Assembly (NCBI GenBank): GCA_035319125.1
Contig: DATHDG010000040.1
Coordinates: 34,570 to 98,569 of the forward strand
Direction: 5' to 3'
Origin: Fen-1308 sp035319125
GTDB taxonomy: Bacteria > Nitrospirota > Thermodesulfovibrionia > Thermodesulfovibrionales > Dissulfurispiraceae
Length of the DNA stretch: 64,000 nt
Under the pieces are notes generated by a model. It searched no databases. It was not told the origin of the DNA and saw only the letters and a list, made by a program, of their open reading frames with translations. Shown here in pieces: positions 43,699 through 52,838 of this stretch; the first letter of the stretch is position 1, and every line of letters starts with the position of its first letter. A program made the translations under genes and the position numbers.

Positions 43699-45525
43699 AT
43701 GTGCGGCATCATTGGGTACATCGGTTACAGGAAAGCTATTCCGATAGTAATGGAGGGGTTGAAAAGGCTCGAATACAGAGGATACGACTCCGCCGGCGTC
43801 GCCTTCTTCGAGGCTGGGGATATACATGTCAAGCGTTGCAAAGGCAAGATTCAACAGCTTGACTCTATTATTGATGCTCAAAAAATAGACAGCACAGCTG
43901 CAATCGGCCATACTCGCTGGGCTACTCATGGAAAGCCATCGGACGAGAACGCGCATCCGCATAGATCTGACGGCATTGTTCTTGTCCACAACGGCATTGT
44001 CGAAAATTACGTTGAGCTAAAGCATGCATTGCAGGCTGAGGGGTACGTATTCAAATCCCAAACCGACACCGAGGTCCTTTGCCATCTGATAAATAAACAT
44101 TCCTCTGGCAGGTCAATTGAGGATGCGGTAAGGGCTGCGCTAAAAGAAGTTCACGGCGCATATGCTTTTGCCGTCATCGACAAAAGGGAACCCGACAAGA
44201 TCATAGCCGTGAGGAAAGAAAGCCCATTAGTGCTTGGGCTTGGGGAGAACGAATATTTTCTGGCCTCTGATGTGCCGGCATTTCTAAGCTATTCCAGGGA
44301 CGTCATCTTTCTGGATAACAATGAGATGGCAGTTATGCACCGGGATGGCGTCATAATTACAGACTTCGATGGAACTCCCGTCAACAAAAATGTTGTGACA
44401 ATATCGTGGAGCCCCTCCATGGCGGAAAAAGGTGGTTATCGCCACTTCATGCTCAAAGAAATCAATGAGCAGCCACGGTCTATCGCCGATACTATTCGTG
44501 GCAGAGTCTTCCCTGAAAAGGGAGAAGTGGCGTTAGAGGAGTTCGGGTTGAACTCTAATGCCATCTCAAAGATAGAAAAGATTTTTATCGTGGCCTGTGG
44601 AACATCCTATCACTCAGCCATTGTAGGGAAATATATAATTGAAGAACTATCCCGCATCCCGGTAGAAGTAGATATTGCCTCCGAATTCAGATATCGCAAA
44701 CCGATCCTGGGCAAAGGAACTCTTTTTATATCTATCACTCAATCGGGAGAAACGGCCGATACTCTTGCTGCTATGAGAGAAGCCCGGAGACTTGGCGCTT
44801 CTGCCCTCACTATCTGCAATGTAATCGGCAGTACAGCGTCTCGAGAGGCTGACTATGTTTTTTATACGCATTCAGGCCCTGAGATTGGGGTTGCATCAAC
44901 GAAGGCTTTCTCTGCCCAGATCGTCGCTCTCTATATGCTGGCGATTGCTCTTGGCAAAAACAGGGGATGTATTGATGCAAGCATCGCATCAACACTCATA
45001 AATGATCTGCTTCGCCTGCCTGGATGCATCGAATCAGCCTTAGAAATGGACAGCCATATCTTGTCTATATCCAAAGAACTGTTCAAGGCTAAAGATTTTC
45101 TATATCTGGGCAGAGGGATACAATTCCCGATCGCTATGGAAGGAGCTCTGAAATTAAAAGAGATATCGTACATACACGCAGAAGGTTATCCTGCCGGCGA
45201 GATGAAGCATGGTCCGATTGCCCTGATTGACGAAGAACTTCCTGTAGTAGTGCTTGCCCCATCAGATCATTTATTTGAAAAAGTCTTATCCAATATGGAG
45301 GAAGTAAACAGCAGGGGCGGTATCCTGCTGACTCTGACTGATAAAAGCCATGAAGCAATTAATAAATTATCGCGCCATTCCATATTCATGCAAGGAAGCA
45401 ATGCATACTTAAATACAGTAGTATTTACTATCCCGCTTCAGCTTTTGGCCTATCACATTGCAGTTCTTAGAGGCTGCGATGTCGATCAACCCAGGAATCT
45501 AGCCAAGAGCGTAACAGTAGAGTAG
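43699..45525 (+). CDS. glmS: Glutamine--fructose-6-phosphate aminotransferase (isomerizing)
   Basis: GlmS makes glucosamine 6-phosphate from fructose 6-phosphate and glutamine. The N-terminal MCGIIGYIG has the catalytic Cys2; GHTRWATHGKPSDENAHPH is the glutaminase signature. The isomerase half has two SIS domains (ACGTSYHSAIVGKY, SITQSGETADTLAAM, STKAFSAQIVALY) and ends DVDQPRNLAKSVTVE. 608 residues. GGAGGAGG precedes the ATG. The 41-bp gap to glmU is too short for a glmS ribozyme. Confidence 0.97.
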   Translation: MCGIIGYIGYRKAIPIVMEGLKRLEYRGYDSAGVAFFEAGDIHVKRCKGKIQQLDSIIDAQKIDSTAAIGHTRWATHGKPSDENAHPHRSDGIVLVHNGIVENYVELKHALQAEGYVFKSQTDTEVLCHLINKHSSGRSIEDAVRAALKEVHGAYAFAVIDKREPDKIIAVRKESPLVLGLGENEYFLASDVPAFLSYSRDVIFLDNNEMAVMHRDGVIITDFDGTPVNKNVVTISWSPSMAEKGGYRHFMLKEINEQPRSIADTIRGRVFPEKGEVALEEFGLNSNAISKIEKIFIVACGTSYHSAIVGKYIIEELSRIPVEVDIASEFRYRKPILGKGTLFISITQSGETADTLAAMREARRLGASALTICNVIGSTASREADYVFYTHSGPEIGVASTKAFSAQIVALYMLAIALGKNRGCIDASIASTLINDLLRLPGCIESALEMDSHILSISKELFKAKDFLYLGRGIQFPIAMEGALKLKEISYIHAEGYPAGEMKHGPIALIDEELPVVVLAPSDHLFEKVLSNMEEVNSRGGILLTLTDKSHEAINKLSRHSIFMQGSNAYLNTVVFTIPLQLLAYHIAVLRGCDVDQPRNLAKSVTVE

Positions 45526-45598
45526 CTCTGGTCCTTTATTTTCGGCATTCGGCCCTGCTTTTATGGGGTCGCGTATGGTATAATTTAAGGAGACGAAA

Positions 45599-47704
45599 AT
45601 GGCTAAAGATGCATTATTAGAGGACCTTAATTCCCAACAAAGAGAAGCCGTTCTTCATACTCAAGGCCCACTGCTTATACTTGCAGGAGCGGGAAGTGGA
45701 AAGACACGCGTTATAGGTTGCAGATATTCCCATCTTGTCAAGAAAAAGAAACTTTCTCCATCATCCATACTAACTGTAACTCTGACAAATCGGGCCGGCG
45801 AGGAAATGAAAGAGAACATTTCAAAGCATTTGGACTGTGACTACAAGCAGAACTGGATAGGCACATTCCATTCGCATTGCAACAGGATTTTGAGAAAAGA
45901 GATAAAAGTTCTTGGATTCAAGCCTGATTTCGTTATATATGATGAAGATGATCAGAGTTCTTTAATCAGGCACATATTAAAGGAGTTCAATATTTATGAA
46001 GCTCTTTACAAAGGCGTTGCTTCTCGTATCAGCGTACTGAAGGCGTCACTTATCAGTCCTGAGGATTTTCTAGCCCAGGGAGATGGGTTTAGTTTCGACG
46101 AGAAGCTTGGCAGGGTATATCTTAGATATCAGGATGAACTGAAACGATCCAACTCGCTTGACCATGACGATCTTGTAATGTTAACAGTTAGACTGTTCAA
46201 AGAAAACCCGAAAGTGCTTCATAAGTATCAAGCGATGTTTCCGGCTATCTTGGTGGATGAATTTCAAGACACCAACAGAGCTCAGTTGAAGCTGCTGCAA
46301 CAGCTGTCGGGAAAACAAAAGAATATCTGTGCGGCTGGTGACGACGATCAAAGCATTTATAAATCCAGAGGCTGCGACATATGCAATATTCTCAATTTCG
46401 AAAAGGAATTTCCTGGGGCCAAGATCATTAAATTCGGACGCAATTATCGATCTTCCGGCAATATACTTAAAGTTTCAACCTCTGTCATTTCAAAGAATGT
46501 TCAGAGGAAACCCAAGAATCTCCAAACAGAAAATCTCTGCGGTGAAAAAGTATGCTATTGTAACCTGGGGACGGAAGAGGACGAAGCAAAGTATGTAGCT
46601 CGTGCTATAAAAGATCTTTACTTGAAAAGTAATTTTGAATACAACAATTTTGCGGTCTTTTACCGGGCAACACTTCAGACAAAAGCGTTGGAAGATGCCC
46701 TGCGCGAGGAGAGCATACCGTACCGAGTTATTGGAGGCGTATCTTTTTACCACCGCAAAGAGGTGAAGGATGTAATTGCATACATGCGGCTTGCACTTAA
46801 TAACAATGATAACGTGAGCCTTCGCAGGATTATAAACAGCCCTTCACGCGGAATAGGCTCTACCACTATATCCAGGATAGAGCAGGAGGCAAAAAAGAAT
46901 TCACTCAGCCTCTTCAAGGCGTTGAAATCAATGCTCCAGGCCAATACTGTTGCAGCCTCTTTTAAAGATAAGCTTGCAGCTTTCGTCAAAACAATCGAGG
47001 ACTTCTCAGGCAGCTCATACAGAAGCGCATCGGACATGATCAAAGATATAGTAGAAAAAACCGGCTATCTGGATGAGCTTGAAGAAGAGAGAATTCAATC
47101 CATTCTTGAGCTTGCGGCATCTGCCGAAAATGTTTCACCAAGGGACTTTATTGACCGCATATCGCTGACTGCTTCCACAGACGATGCCTTGCCTGCTCGT
47201 GCTGTAACCATTATGTCCCTTCAGAACACAAAGGGCGTAGAGTTTCCGGTTGTTTTCATTATTGGTATCGAGGAAGGCATTCTACCTTATTTCAAAGCCT
47301 TTGACAATGCTTCCGAAATGCAGGAAGAAAGGCGGTTGCTTTATGTCGGCATGACGCGTGCTAAAAACATGCTTTACATGAGCAGTGTCAAGAAAAGAAG
47401 GGTATATTCCAAGATACAGGAACAAGAGCCATCAAGGTTCTTTGCCGACATGCCTAAGGATTGCTGCATATGGGTTGAGCGCTCCCAGCAAAAGGAAAAG
47501 GCTGTTATGTCTACGATGCTCCAGTCCTCGGCAAGAAAAGTACCATCATTTATCGTAGGGTCAAGGGTAAAGCATCCGGCATGGGGCGTGGGCATAGTCA
47601 GAGACTGCTGCGGTGAAGGAGAAGAGGCAAAAGTCACAGTTAATTTCCCCGGGATTGGCCTGAAAAGGCTTGCAGCAAAACTGGCCAACCTTGAAAGAAT
47701 CTGA
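45599..47704 (+). CDS. pcrA: UvrD/PcrA-type DNA helicase
   Basis: A superfamily 1A 3'-5' helicase for repair and removal of proteins from DNA. Motifs: Q motif NSQQREAVLH, Walker A GAGSGKT (30-36), TLTNRAGEEM, Walker B ILVDEFQDTN, GDDDQSIYKSRGCD, FGRNYRSS, and VEFPVVFIIGIEEGILPY with RRLLYVGMTRAK. The C-terminus (VGSRVKHPAWGVGIV) is the Tudor-like RNA polymerase-binding end of PcrA/UvrD. A TATAAT lies 14 bases before the ATG with AAGGAG between, so the leader is very short. Confidence 0.93.
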   Translation: MAKDALLEDLNSQQREAVLHTQGPLLILAGAGSGKTRVIGCRYSHLVKKKKLSPSSILTVTLTNRAGEEMKENISKHLDCDYKQNWIGTFHSHCNRILRKEIKVLGFKPDFVIYDEDDQSSLIRHILKEFNIYEALYKGVASRISVLKASLISPEDFLAQGDGFSFDEKLGRVYLRYQDELKRSNSLDHDDLVMLTVRLFKENPKVLHKYQAMFPAILVDEFQDTNRAQLKLLQQLSGKQKNICAAGDDDQSIYKSRGCDICNILNFEKEFPGAKIIKFGRNYRSSGNILKVSTSVISKNVQRKPKNLQTENLCGEKVCYCNLGTEEDEAKYVARAIKDLYLKSNFEYNNFAVFYRATLQTKALEDALREESIPYRVIGGVSFYHRKEVKDVIAYMRLALNNNDNVSLRRIINSPSRGIGSTTISRIEQEAKKNSLSLFKALKSMLQANTVAASFKDKLAAFVKTIEDFSGSSYRSASDMIKDIVEKTGYLDELEEERIQSILELAASAENVSPRDFIDRISLTASTDDALPARAVTIMSLQNTKGVEFPVVFIIGIEEGILPYFKAFDNASEMQEERRLLYVGMTRAKNMLYMSSVKKRRVYSKIQEQEPSRFFADMPKDCCIWVERSQQKEKAVMSTMLQSSARKVPSFIVGSRVKHPAWGVGIVRDCCGEGEEAKVTVNFPGIGLKRLAAKLANLERI

Positions 47705-47705
47705 C

Positions 47706-47993
47706 ATGAAATTATCTCTTGAAGAAGTCAGGCATATAGCTCAGCTTTCACGCCTCTCCATTACGGATGAAGAGTTAGAGTTGTATGCTCCTCAGCTGAG
47801 CAAAATTATCGATTATGTGGAACAGCTTAATAATCTGGACACATCTGATATAGAGCCTACATCTAACATCATTGCACTAAACAATGTAATGGCTGATGAT
47901 GTCCTGGGTATGTGCTTGCCGCGTGATGAAGCCTTAAGAAATGCACCTGATTCGACCGAGAAGTTTTACCGTATCCCCAAGATAATTGAATAG
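47706..47993 (+). CDS. gatC: Asp-tRNA(Asn)/Glu-tRNA(Gln) amidotransferase subunit C
   Basis: GatC is the small stabilising subunit of the GatCAB amidotransferase. The 95-residue product begins KLSLEEVRHIAQLSRLSITDEEL and continues LSKIIDYVEQLNNLDTSDIEPTSN, with the LPRDEALRNAPD end, all typical. The ATG lies one base after the helicase stop. gatA and gatB, usually adjacent, are not in the window. Confidence 0.95.
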   Translation: MKLSLEEVRHIAQLSRLSITDEELELYAPQLSKIIDYVEQLNNLDTSDIEPTSNIIALNNVMADDVLGMCLPRDEALRNAPDSTEKFYRIPKIIE

Positions 47994-48032
47994 CAGCTGC
48001 TGTTTGCTGATAAAGCAAAAGGAGATCTGAGA

Positions 48033-48383
48033 ATGTTTCGCTGTTTTCTAAGGTCGAAGATACATCTTGCAACTGTCACCGAGTCCAACCTTGCGTATGA
48101 GGGAAGTATAACGATAGACAGAGATTTGATGGATATGGTAGCAATTCTGCCTTATGAACAAGTGATGATCAGCAACATGAACAACGGCGAGCGCTTTGAG
48201 ACCTATGTAATCCCTGGAAAGCGGGGGTCACGGCAGTTCTGCCTGAATGGTCCTACTGCCCGCAAGGGAGCTGTGGGAGACCGCATTATTATCTTTTCTT
48301 ATTGCTGGATTGACAACGATGAGCAAATGAAAACCTTTAAGCCAACCATAATCAGGCTAGACGAAAAGAACAACCTATTATAA
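48033..48383 (+). CDS. panD: Aspartate 1-decarboxylase
   Basis: PanD decarboxylates L-aspartate to beta-alanine for pantothenate. It is a pyruvoyl enzyme that cleaves itself between Gly24 and Ser25; here residues 22-28 read YEGSITI with G24-S25 exactly in place. N-terminal KIHLATVTESNL, NGERFETYVI, and CLNGPTARKGAVGDRIIIFSY confirm the family. 116 residues; GGAGA precedes the ATG. Confidence 0.97.
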   Translation: MFRCFLRSKIHLATVTESNLAYEGSITIDRDLMDMVAILPYEQVMISNMNNGERFETYVIPGKRGSRQFCLNGPTARKGAVGDRIIIFSYCWIDNDEQMKTFKPTIIRLDEKNNLL

Positions 48384-48401
48384 ATTTAAGACGAGATCGC
48401 A

Positions 48402-48761
48402 ATGCTAAGACAAGCTCCAATGAGCTATATCGCATGGGCCCTGATTCTCATATTAATATCTATCAACCCTGGCATTGCGACAGAATCACTCAGCGTAAAA
48501 GGTCATCCAACTACTGGCGGTGCGGCACCTAAAAAACTTGCTGTCGCTATAATAAAGGACCTCAAGGATTCTGTGCTGACAGCCACGGTATATAATACGG
48601 AACACATTATCACAATAGATGATAAAACTATAGTGACGCGCAAAGGCAAACCGGCTGCACTGTCCGACCTTAAAACAGGAATTCCCGTAAGGATAACCTT
48701 CATCGAGCGCTCTGGACGCAAAGTTGCAACTGTAATTGATATCCGCTCCGATGCAAAGTGA
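48402..48761 (+). CDS. Small exported protein of unknown function
   Basis: A 119-residue product with an N-terminal signal peptide (YIAWALILILISINPGIATES) and a small mature domain with alternating hydrophobic strands (VLTATVYNTEHIITIDDKTIVTRKGK, GIPVRITFIERSGRKVATVIDI). The layout resembles small beta-barrel or OB-like periplasmic proteins such as DUF5666, but I cannot assign a family. It comes 18 bp after panD. ATG 48420 is an alternative start. Confidence 0.65.
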   Translation: MLRQAPMSYIAWALILILISINPGIATESLSVKGHPTTGGAAPKKLAVAIIKDLKDSVLTATVYNTEHIITIDDKTIVTRKGKPAALSDLKTGIPVRITFIERSGRKVATVIDIRSDAK

Positions 48762-48768
48762 CCATCAC

Positions 48769-48800
48769 AACGCGAAATATCAGGTCCTGTATTCCGCGTT
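48769..48800. terminator. Imperfect hairpin between convergent genes
   Basis: AACGCG...CGCGTT with inner pairing AATA/TATT and CAG/CTG forms an imperfect stem between the small exported protein and argJ, overlapping the argJ stop. No T-run follows. Confidence 0.35.
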
Positions 48801-49979
48801 AATTTGCACGTAGTTCTCTGTTAAATCGCAGGTAAGTACCTTAACACAGCCCTCACCCAAATGGAGATCAACAATTATTTTGATCTTCTTCTCTTTCAAC
48901 CTTTCGTTTGCCTGCACATCAACGCCGGTCGCAATGCCGCCCTTCACAACCTTTAATCCGTTAATGGTGATGTCAGTTTTCTCTTCTTTGAGCATTATTC
49001 CGGAATAGCCGAGGGCCGCCATAAGCCTGCCCCAGTTGGCGTCATTACCGTAGATAGCTGTCTTAACAAGCAGAGAATTGGCTATTGCAAAGGCGCCCTT
49101 CTCAGCCTCTTTTTCAGTTCGCGCGTTCTTGATTTCCACTTCCACAAACTTAGTTGCACCCTCGCCATCCCTGACTATCAGCTCGCTCAACTCATAAGTG
49201 AGTCGCTGAAGCATGCCAGAAAATGCTTCATATTCATCAGATCCCTTCTTTATCACTTCATTGCCCGCAGCACCGTTGGCCATGATCAACACCGTATCGT
49301 TAGTAGACATATCACCATCTATGGTTATGCGGTTGAACGACCTATTTACAGCCTGCCTTAAAGCCTCACCGAGCGCCTTACTCTCTATGGCAGCGTCGGT
49401 CAGCACAAAAGACAGCATTGTTGCCATATTCGGCTGAATCATTCCAGCTCCCTTGCATATGCCTGTGACGGTTATCATCCTGCCGCCTATCCTCTTCTTC
49501 TTGACAATAATCTTTGAGAACGTATCTGTCGTCATAATTGCTGCCGCCACATCGTTAATTGAAGCACTTCCGAGTTTGGCAACAAGATCGCCTATTATGG
49601 GCCTAATTCTTGCCATTGGCATAGGCGTCCCGATTACTCCTGTGGAGCAGACATATACATAATCATCGTTAATGCCCATGTGATTAGCAACAAGTCTGCA
49701 CATTTCCACAGCATCCTTCATCCCTTGTCGACCAGTACACGCATTGGCGTTTCCGCTGTTAACTATTATCGCCCTGCCCTTACCTTGTCTGATCAGACCC
49801 ATATCCAGTTTAACAGGCGCAGCTTTTACACTGTTAGTTGTAAACATTCCTGCCATCTTAGCTTCATGCTCGGAATAGATCAATGCAAGGTCCTTGCGAC
49901 CCGGCTTCTTAACTGCAGCTTCGACTGCAGAAAAAAGAAAACCCTTCGGCACTACAGTCTTTTTACTATTTATGGGCAT
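48780..49979 (-). CDS. argJ: Glutamate N-acetyltransferase / amino-acid acetyltransferase
   Basis: ArgJ recycles the acetyl group from N-acetylornithine to glutamate in arginine synthesis. It is an Ntn-type protein that cleaves itself before Thr in the motif ATML, present here as QPNMATMLSFVLTD. Other motifs: VNSGNANACTG, CSTGVIGTPMPM, and DGDMSTNDTVLIMANG. 399 residues. The ATG overlaps the argC stop by 10 bp, so the two genes form an operon. Confidence 0.96.
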   Translation of the reverse strand: MPINSKKTVVPKGFLFSAVEAAVKKPGRKDLALIYSEHEAKMAGMFTTNSVKAAPVKLDMGLIRQGKGRAIIVNSGNANACTGRQGMKDAVEMCRLVANHMGINDDYVYVCSTGVIGTPMPMARIRPIIGDLVAKLGSASINDVAAAIMTTDTFSKIIVKKKRIGGRMITVTGICKGAGMIQPNMATMLSFVLTDAAIESKALGEALRQAVNRSFNRITIDGDMSTNDTVLIMANGAAGNEVIKKGSDEYEAFSGMLQRLTYELSELIVRDGEGATKFVEVEIKNARTEKEAEKGAFAIANSLLVKTAIYGNDANWGRLMAALGYSGIMLKEEKTDITINGLKVVKGGIATGVDVQANERLKEKKIKIIVDLHLGEGCVKVLTCDLTENYVQINAEYRT

Positions 49980-51010
49980 AATGCCAATCCCTCCAATGCC
50001 ATAGTTTCGTCATAACCCATCATGATATTCATGTTCTGCACAGCCTGTCCCGATGCTCCCTTTACAAGATTGTCTATCGAAGAAACCATCACCAGCGTAT
50101 TGGTTCGATCATTGACCCTAGCACCTATAAAGCAATAGTTGCTGCCTCTGACGTGCTTGGCGTTTGGATAGTATCCTGGCTCAAGCATCTTCACAAAAGG
50201 CTCTCGTGAATACATTTTATTGTAAAGCGCGATTACCCTGTCTGTATTTGTCGTCTTCGTCAATTTTGCATATGATGTTGTAACTATACCTCTGTCCATC
50301 GGCACAAGATGAGGTGTAAAATCTATAAAGATTTGCTTGCCAGCGACTAACGACAATGCTTGTTCAATCTCAGGCGTGTGTCTGTGCACTCCAACACCAT
50401 AGGCTTTGAAGCCGTCATTCACCTCACAAAAAGAAATGGCCATGTCGGCTTTTCGACCTGCACCAGATGTCCCCGACTTTGAATCAACTATGATGCGTTC
50501 TACATCTATCAGCCCTTCTTTTATGGCCGGCGCCAGTGCAAGAATGGCGCTAGTTGGATAACAGCCCGGGTTAGCGATAAGACGAGCCTTTCTAATAGCC
50601 TTCCTGTTCAACTCCGGAAGCCCATAAACAGCCTTCTTTAACGTATCAGTATAATTATGAGAAGTTTTATACCACTCTTCATATATTTTAGGATCAATTA
50701 ATCGAAAATCAGCCGACAGATCGACCACTTTCTTACCCTGCTGATAAAAAAAACTTACTGCTTCCTGTGAGGCCGCATGAGGCAGTGCCATAAAGAAGAA
50801 ATCCGCTTTTGATAAAAGGCTCTCTTTTTCCATTGGCACGTATGCCAGCCCATTGTATTTGACAAGATGCGGGAACAGGTCAGTAACCTTTTTCCCGGCA
50901 GACTTCTCAGAGGTAACTGCAGTTACCTCAATTTCCGGATGGTGATGTAATATCCTCAGAAGCTCTGCTCCGGTATAACCGCTGCCGCCGCAAATCGCAA
51001 CCCTTATCAT
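49970..51010 (-). CDS. argC: N-acetyl-gamma-glutamyl-phosphate reductase
   Basis: ArgC reduces N-acetylglutamyl phosphate with NADPH. The cofactor motif is CGGSGYTGAELLRIL, the catalytic Cys is in IANPGCYPTSAILAL, and VHRHTPEIEQ supplies the catalytic His. Length 346. The ATG 51010 has AGGTGG five bases upstream and is preferred to a GTG at 51019. A terminator just upstream separates it from rpsI. Confidence 0.96.
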   Translation of the reverse strand: MIRVAICGGSGYTGAELLRILHHHPEIEVTAVTSEKSAGKKVTDLFPHLVKYNGLAYVPMEKESLLSKADFFFMALPHAASQEAVSFFYQQGKKVVDLSADFRLIDPKIYEEWYKTSHNYTDTLKKAVYGLPELNRKAIRKARLIANPGCYPTSAILALAPAIKEGLIDVERIIVDSKSGTSGAGRKADMAISFCEVNDGFKAYGVGVHRHTPEIEQALSLVAGKQIFIDFTPHLVPMDRGIVTTSYAKLTKTTNTDRVIALYNKMYSREPFVKMLEPGYYPNAKHVRGSNYCFIGARVNDRTNTLVMVSSIDNLVKGASGQAVQNMNIMMGYDETMALEGLALCP

Positions 51011-51035
51011 TTTTACCACCTTTCAACGCACGAAT

Positions 51036-51059
51036 AAAAAAGCCCGCATAGAGCGGGCT
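51036..51059 (-). terminator. Rho-independent terminator of the rplM-rpsI operon
   Basis: On the minus strand AGCCCGC-TCTAT-GCGGGCT (7-bp stem) is followed by TTTTT. It lies 46 bp after the rpsI stop and 26 bp before argC. Confidence 0.88.
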
Positions 51060-51105
51060 AAAGATCATATAAGTGCCATAGGTCCTGTCCGACCTATTTC
51101 GCTTT

Positions 51106-51498
51106 TTATCTCTTCGAGAACTGGAACCTCGCTCTCGCGCCTTTCTGCCCAAATTTCTTTCTTTCGACTTCTCTTGGGTCTCTAGTCATGAGACCTTCTT
51201 TTTTGAGCTTTGCCTTCAAATCGGAATCTACTACCACAAGCGCGCGAGCAATACCATGCCTTAACGCTCCGGCTTGACCGCTCAATCCGCCTCCAAGCAC
51301 ACTTGCATTCACATCATACTTGCCAATCGTGCCGGTAACATTGAGAGGCTGCCTGATAATCATTCTGAGCGTCTCTCTGGGGAAATATGTATCGACATCT
51401 TTATCGTTAACGATGATTCTACCCGTTCCTGGTGTCATGACAACTCGGGCAATCGATCTTTTTCTTCTTCCTGTTGCATTATAAGTAATGGCTGCCAT
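51106..51498 (-). CDS. rpsI: 30S ribosomal protein S9
   Basis: 130 residues beginning YNATGRRKRSIARVVMTPGTG and ending KFGQKGARARFQFSKR, the canonical start and the C-terminal tail that reaches the P-site tRNA. GGGLSGQAGALRHGIARAL is the core signature. It follows rplM by 15 bp, the standard pair. Confidence 0.98.
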   Translation of the reverse strand: MAAITYNATGRRKRSIARVVMTPGTGRIIVNDKDVDTYFPRETLRMIIRQPLNVTGTIGKYDVNASVLGGGLSGQAGALRHGIARALVVVDSDLKAKLKKEGLMTRDPREVERKKFGQKGARARFQFSKR

Positions 51499-51513
51499 TT
51501 CTTTTCCTACTCC

Positions 51514-51951
51514 TTATTTCGTAATTTGTATGCGTTCCGGTTTCTGAGCGGCATGCCCATGATCCGTGCCGGCATATACCTTCAATTTCTTCAGCATCGC
51601 CCTGCCTAACCTGTTTTTAGGAAGCATTCCCCATACCGCATCCTTGATTACTTTGTCAGGAGTCGAACTAAGGCGGTCCTTCAAGCTTACTTCCTTGATA
51701 TGCCCAATATAACCGGTATGACTGTAATACTTCTTATCCTCAAGCTTGTTGCCCGTCACTTTGACCTTGTCAGCATTGATAACTATCACAAAATCGCCGG
51801 TATCGACATTAGGCGTAAAAATAGCCTTGTTCTTGCCTCTCAGGTAATCAGCAACTTTAGTTGCCATCCTGCCCAATACAACATCTTTTGCATCGACCAG
51901 ATACCATTTGCGCTGGATATCCTCTTTCTTTGCAAACTTCGTCGTCTTCAT
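51514..51951 (-). CDS. rplM: 50S ribosomal protein L13
   Basis: 145 residues with VLGRMATKVADYLRGKNKAIFTPNVDTGDFVIVINADKVKVTGNK and GMLPKNRLGRAMLKKLKVYAG, the L13 signature. The leader from the candidate promoter contains GGAAGGTG before the ATG. It diverges from thiD, with which it seems to share the -35 position. Confidence 0.98.
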   Translation of the reverse strand: MKTTKFAKKEDIQRKWYLVDAKDVVLGRMATKVADYLRGKNKAIFTPNVDTGDFVIVINADKVKVTGNKLEDKKYYSHTGYIGHIKEVSLKDRLSSTPDKVIKDAVWGMLPKNRLGRAMLKKLKVYAGTDHGHAAQKPERIQITK

Positions 51952-52013
51952 CGTTATTTCACCTTCCTAAATATGCTCAAGATGCAAAATCAAAAAAACG
52001 CTATAAGTTAGAT

Positions 52014-52066
52014 AAGATAATCTAAATCCCTGATATTTGTCAACATTCCGTACAGCTTGTTATACT
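52014..52066. promoter_or_regulatory. Divergent rplM / thiD promoters with overlapping -35 boxes
   Basis: Plus strand for thiD: TTGTCA (52037-52042), 18-bp spacer, TATACT (52061-52066), then only seven bases to the ATG. Minus strand for rplM: TTGACA (52043-52038), 18-bp spacer, TATCTT (52019-52014). The two -35 boxes share five base pairs, so polymerase can probably occupy only one at a time. Confidence 0.6.
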
Positions 52067-52073
52067 ATCAAGA

Positions 52074-52838
52074 ATGAAAAGCATTCTCACCATAGCAGGT
52101 TCAGATCCTACCGGAGGAGCGGGTCTGCAAGCTGATATCAGGGTCTTCAACCGCTTGGGCGTTCACGCACTTTCAGTGACTACAGCGTTGACCGCTCAAA
52201 ACACAGGTGGAGTAGATGCCGTACTGGGCATAGATGCACAATTTATCGAAATGCAACTAAACTCACTTCTTAATGACATTCGTCCGGACGCCCTGAAAAC
52301 AGGAATGCTGTATTCAAAAGATGCCGTAAGAGTCATTGCAAAAACTATCCGGGGTTTTGATCTTGATAACCTTGTTGTTGACCCGGTAACTATGTCGTCA
52401 TCCGGCCGGCCACTCATCGAGGACGGCGGTCTTGATATTATGAGGAATGAACTCTTCCCTCTAGCGAAGGTGATTACTCCAAATATTTATGAGGCTTATG
52501 TTTTGTCGGGTATTAGCATTACTGATGAGAAAAGCATGGAAAAAGCCTGTATGACGTTAAGCAATTTCGGACCTGAAGCAATTATAATTACAGGCGGTCA
52601 CCTTGAACACGAAACCATAGATATGGTCTATTTTGAAGATAATTTTGTTAAATTAAAGTCAAAAAAAATTGATGGAGAGTTTCACGGAACCGGCTGTACA
52701 TTCTCCGCAGCTATTGCAGCGTATATAGCCAAAGAATTCAGCTTAGTTCATGCTGCTGAAAAAGCCAAGGATTTTGTGTACGATGCAATAATCAAAGCTC
52801 ATGCTATTGGGAAGGGGATGAAGCTTCTGGATGTCTAA
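52074..52838 (+). CDS. thiD: Hydroxymethylpyrimidine/phosphomethylpyrimidine kinase
   Basis: ThiD phosphorylates HMP and HMP-P for thiamine synthesis. Motifs: ILTIAGSDPTGGAGLQADIRVF, ALTAQNTGGV, DPVTMSSSGRPLI (ATP region), TPNIYEAYVLSG, and the anion-hole GTGCTFSAAIAAY. 254 residues. No ribosome site precedes the ATG; the -10 box is seven bases upstream. It overlaps radA by 8 bp. No TPP riboswitch fits in the short leader. Confidence 0.96.
   Translation: MKSILTIAGSDPTGGAGLQADIRVFNRLGVHALSVTTALTAQNTGGVDAVLGIDAQFIEMQLNSLLNDIRPDALKTGMLYSKDAVRVIAKTIRGFDLDNLVVDPVTMSSSGRPLIEDGGLDIMRNELFPLAKVITPNIYEAYVLSGISITDEKSMEKACMTLSNFGPEAIIITGGHLEHETIDMVYFEDNFVKLKSKKIDGEFHGTGCTFSAAIAAYIAKEFSLVHAAEKAKDFVYDAIIKAHAIGKGMKLLDV

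Noticed and set aside
52020..52073. TPP riboswitch before thiD
   Set aside because: The space between promoter and ATG is only a few bases.
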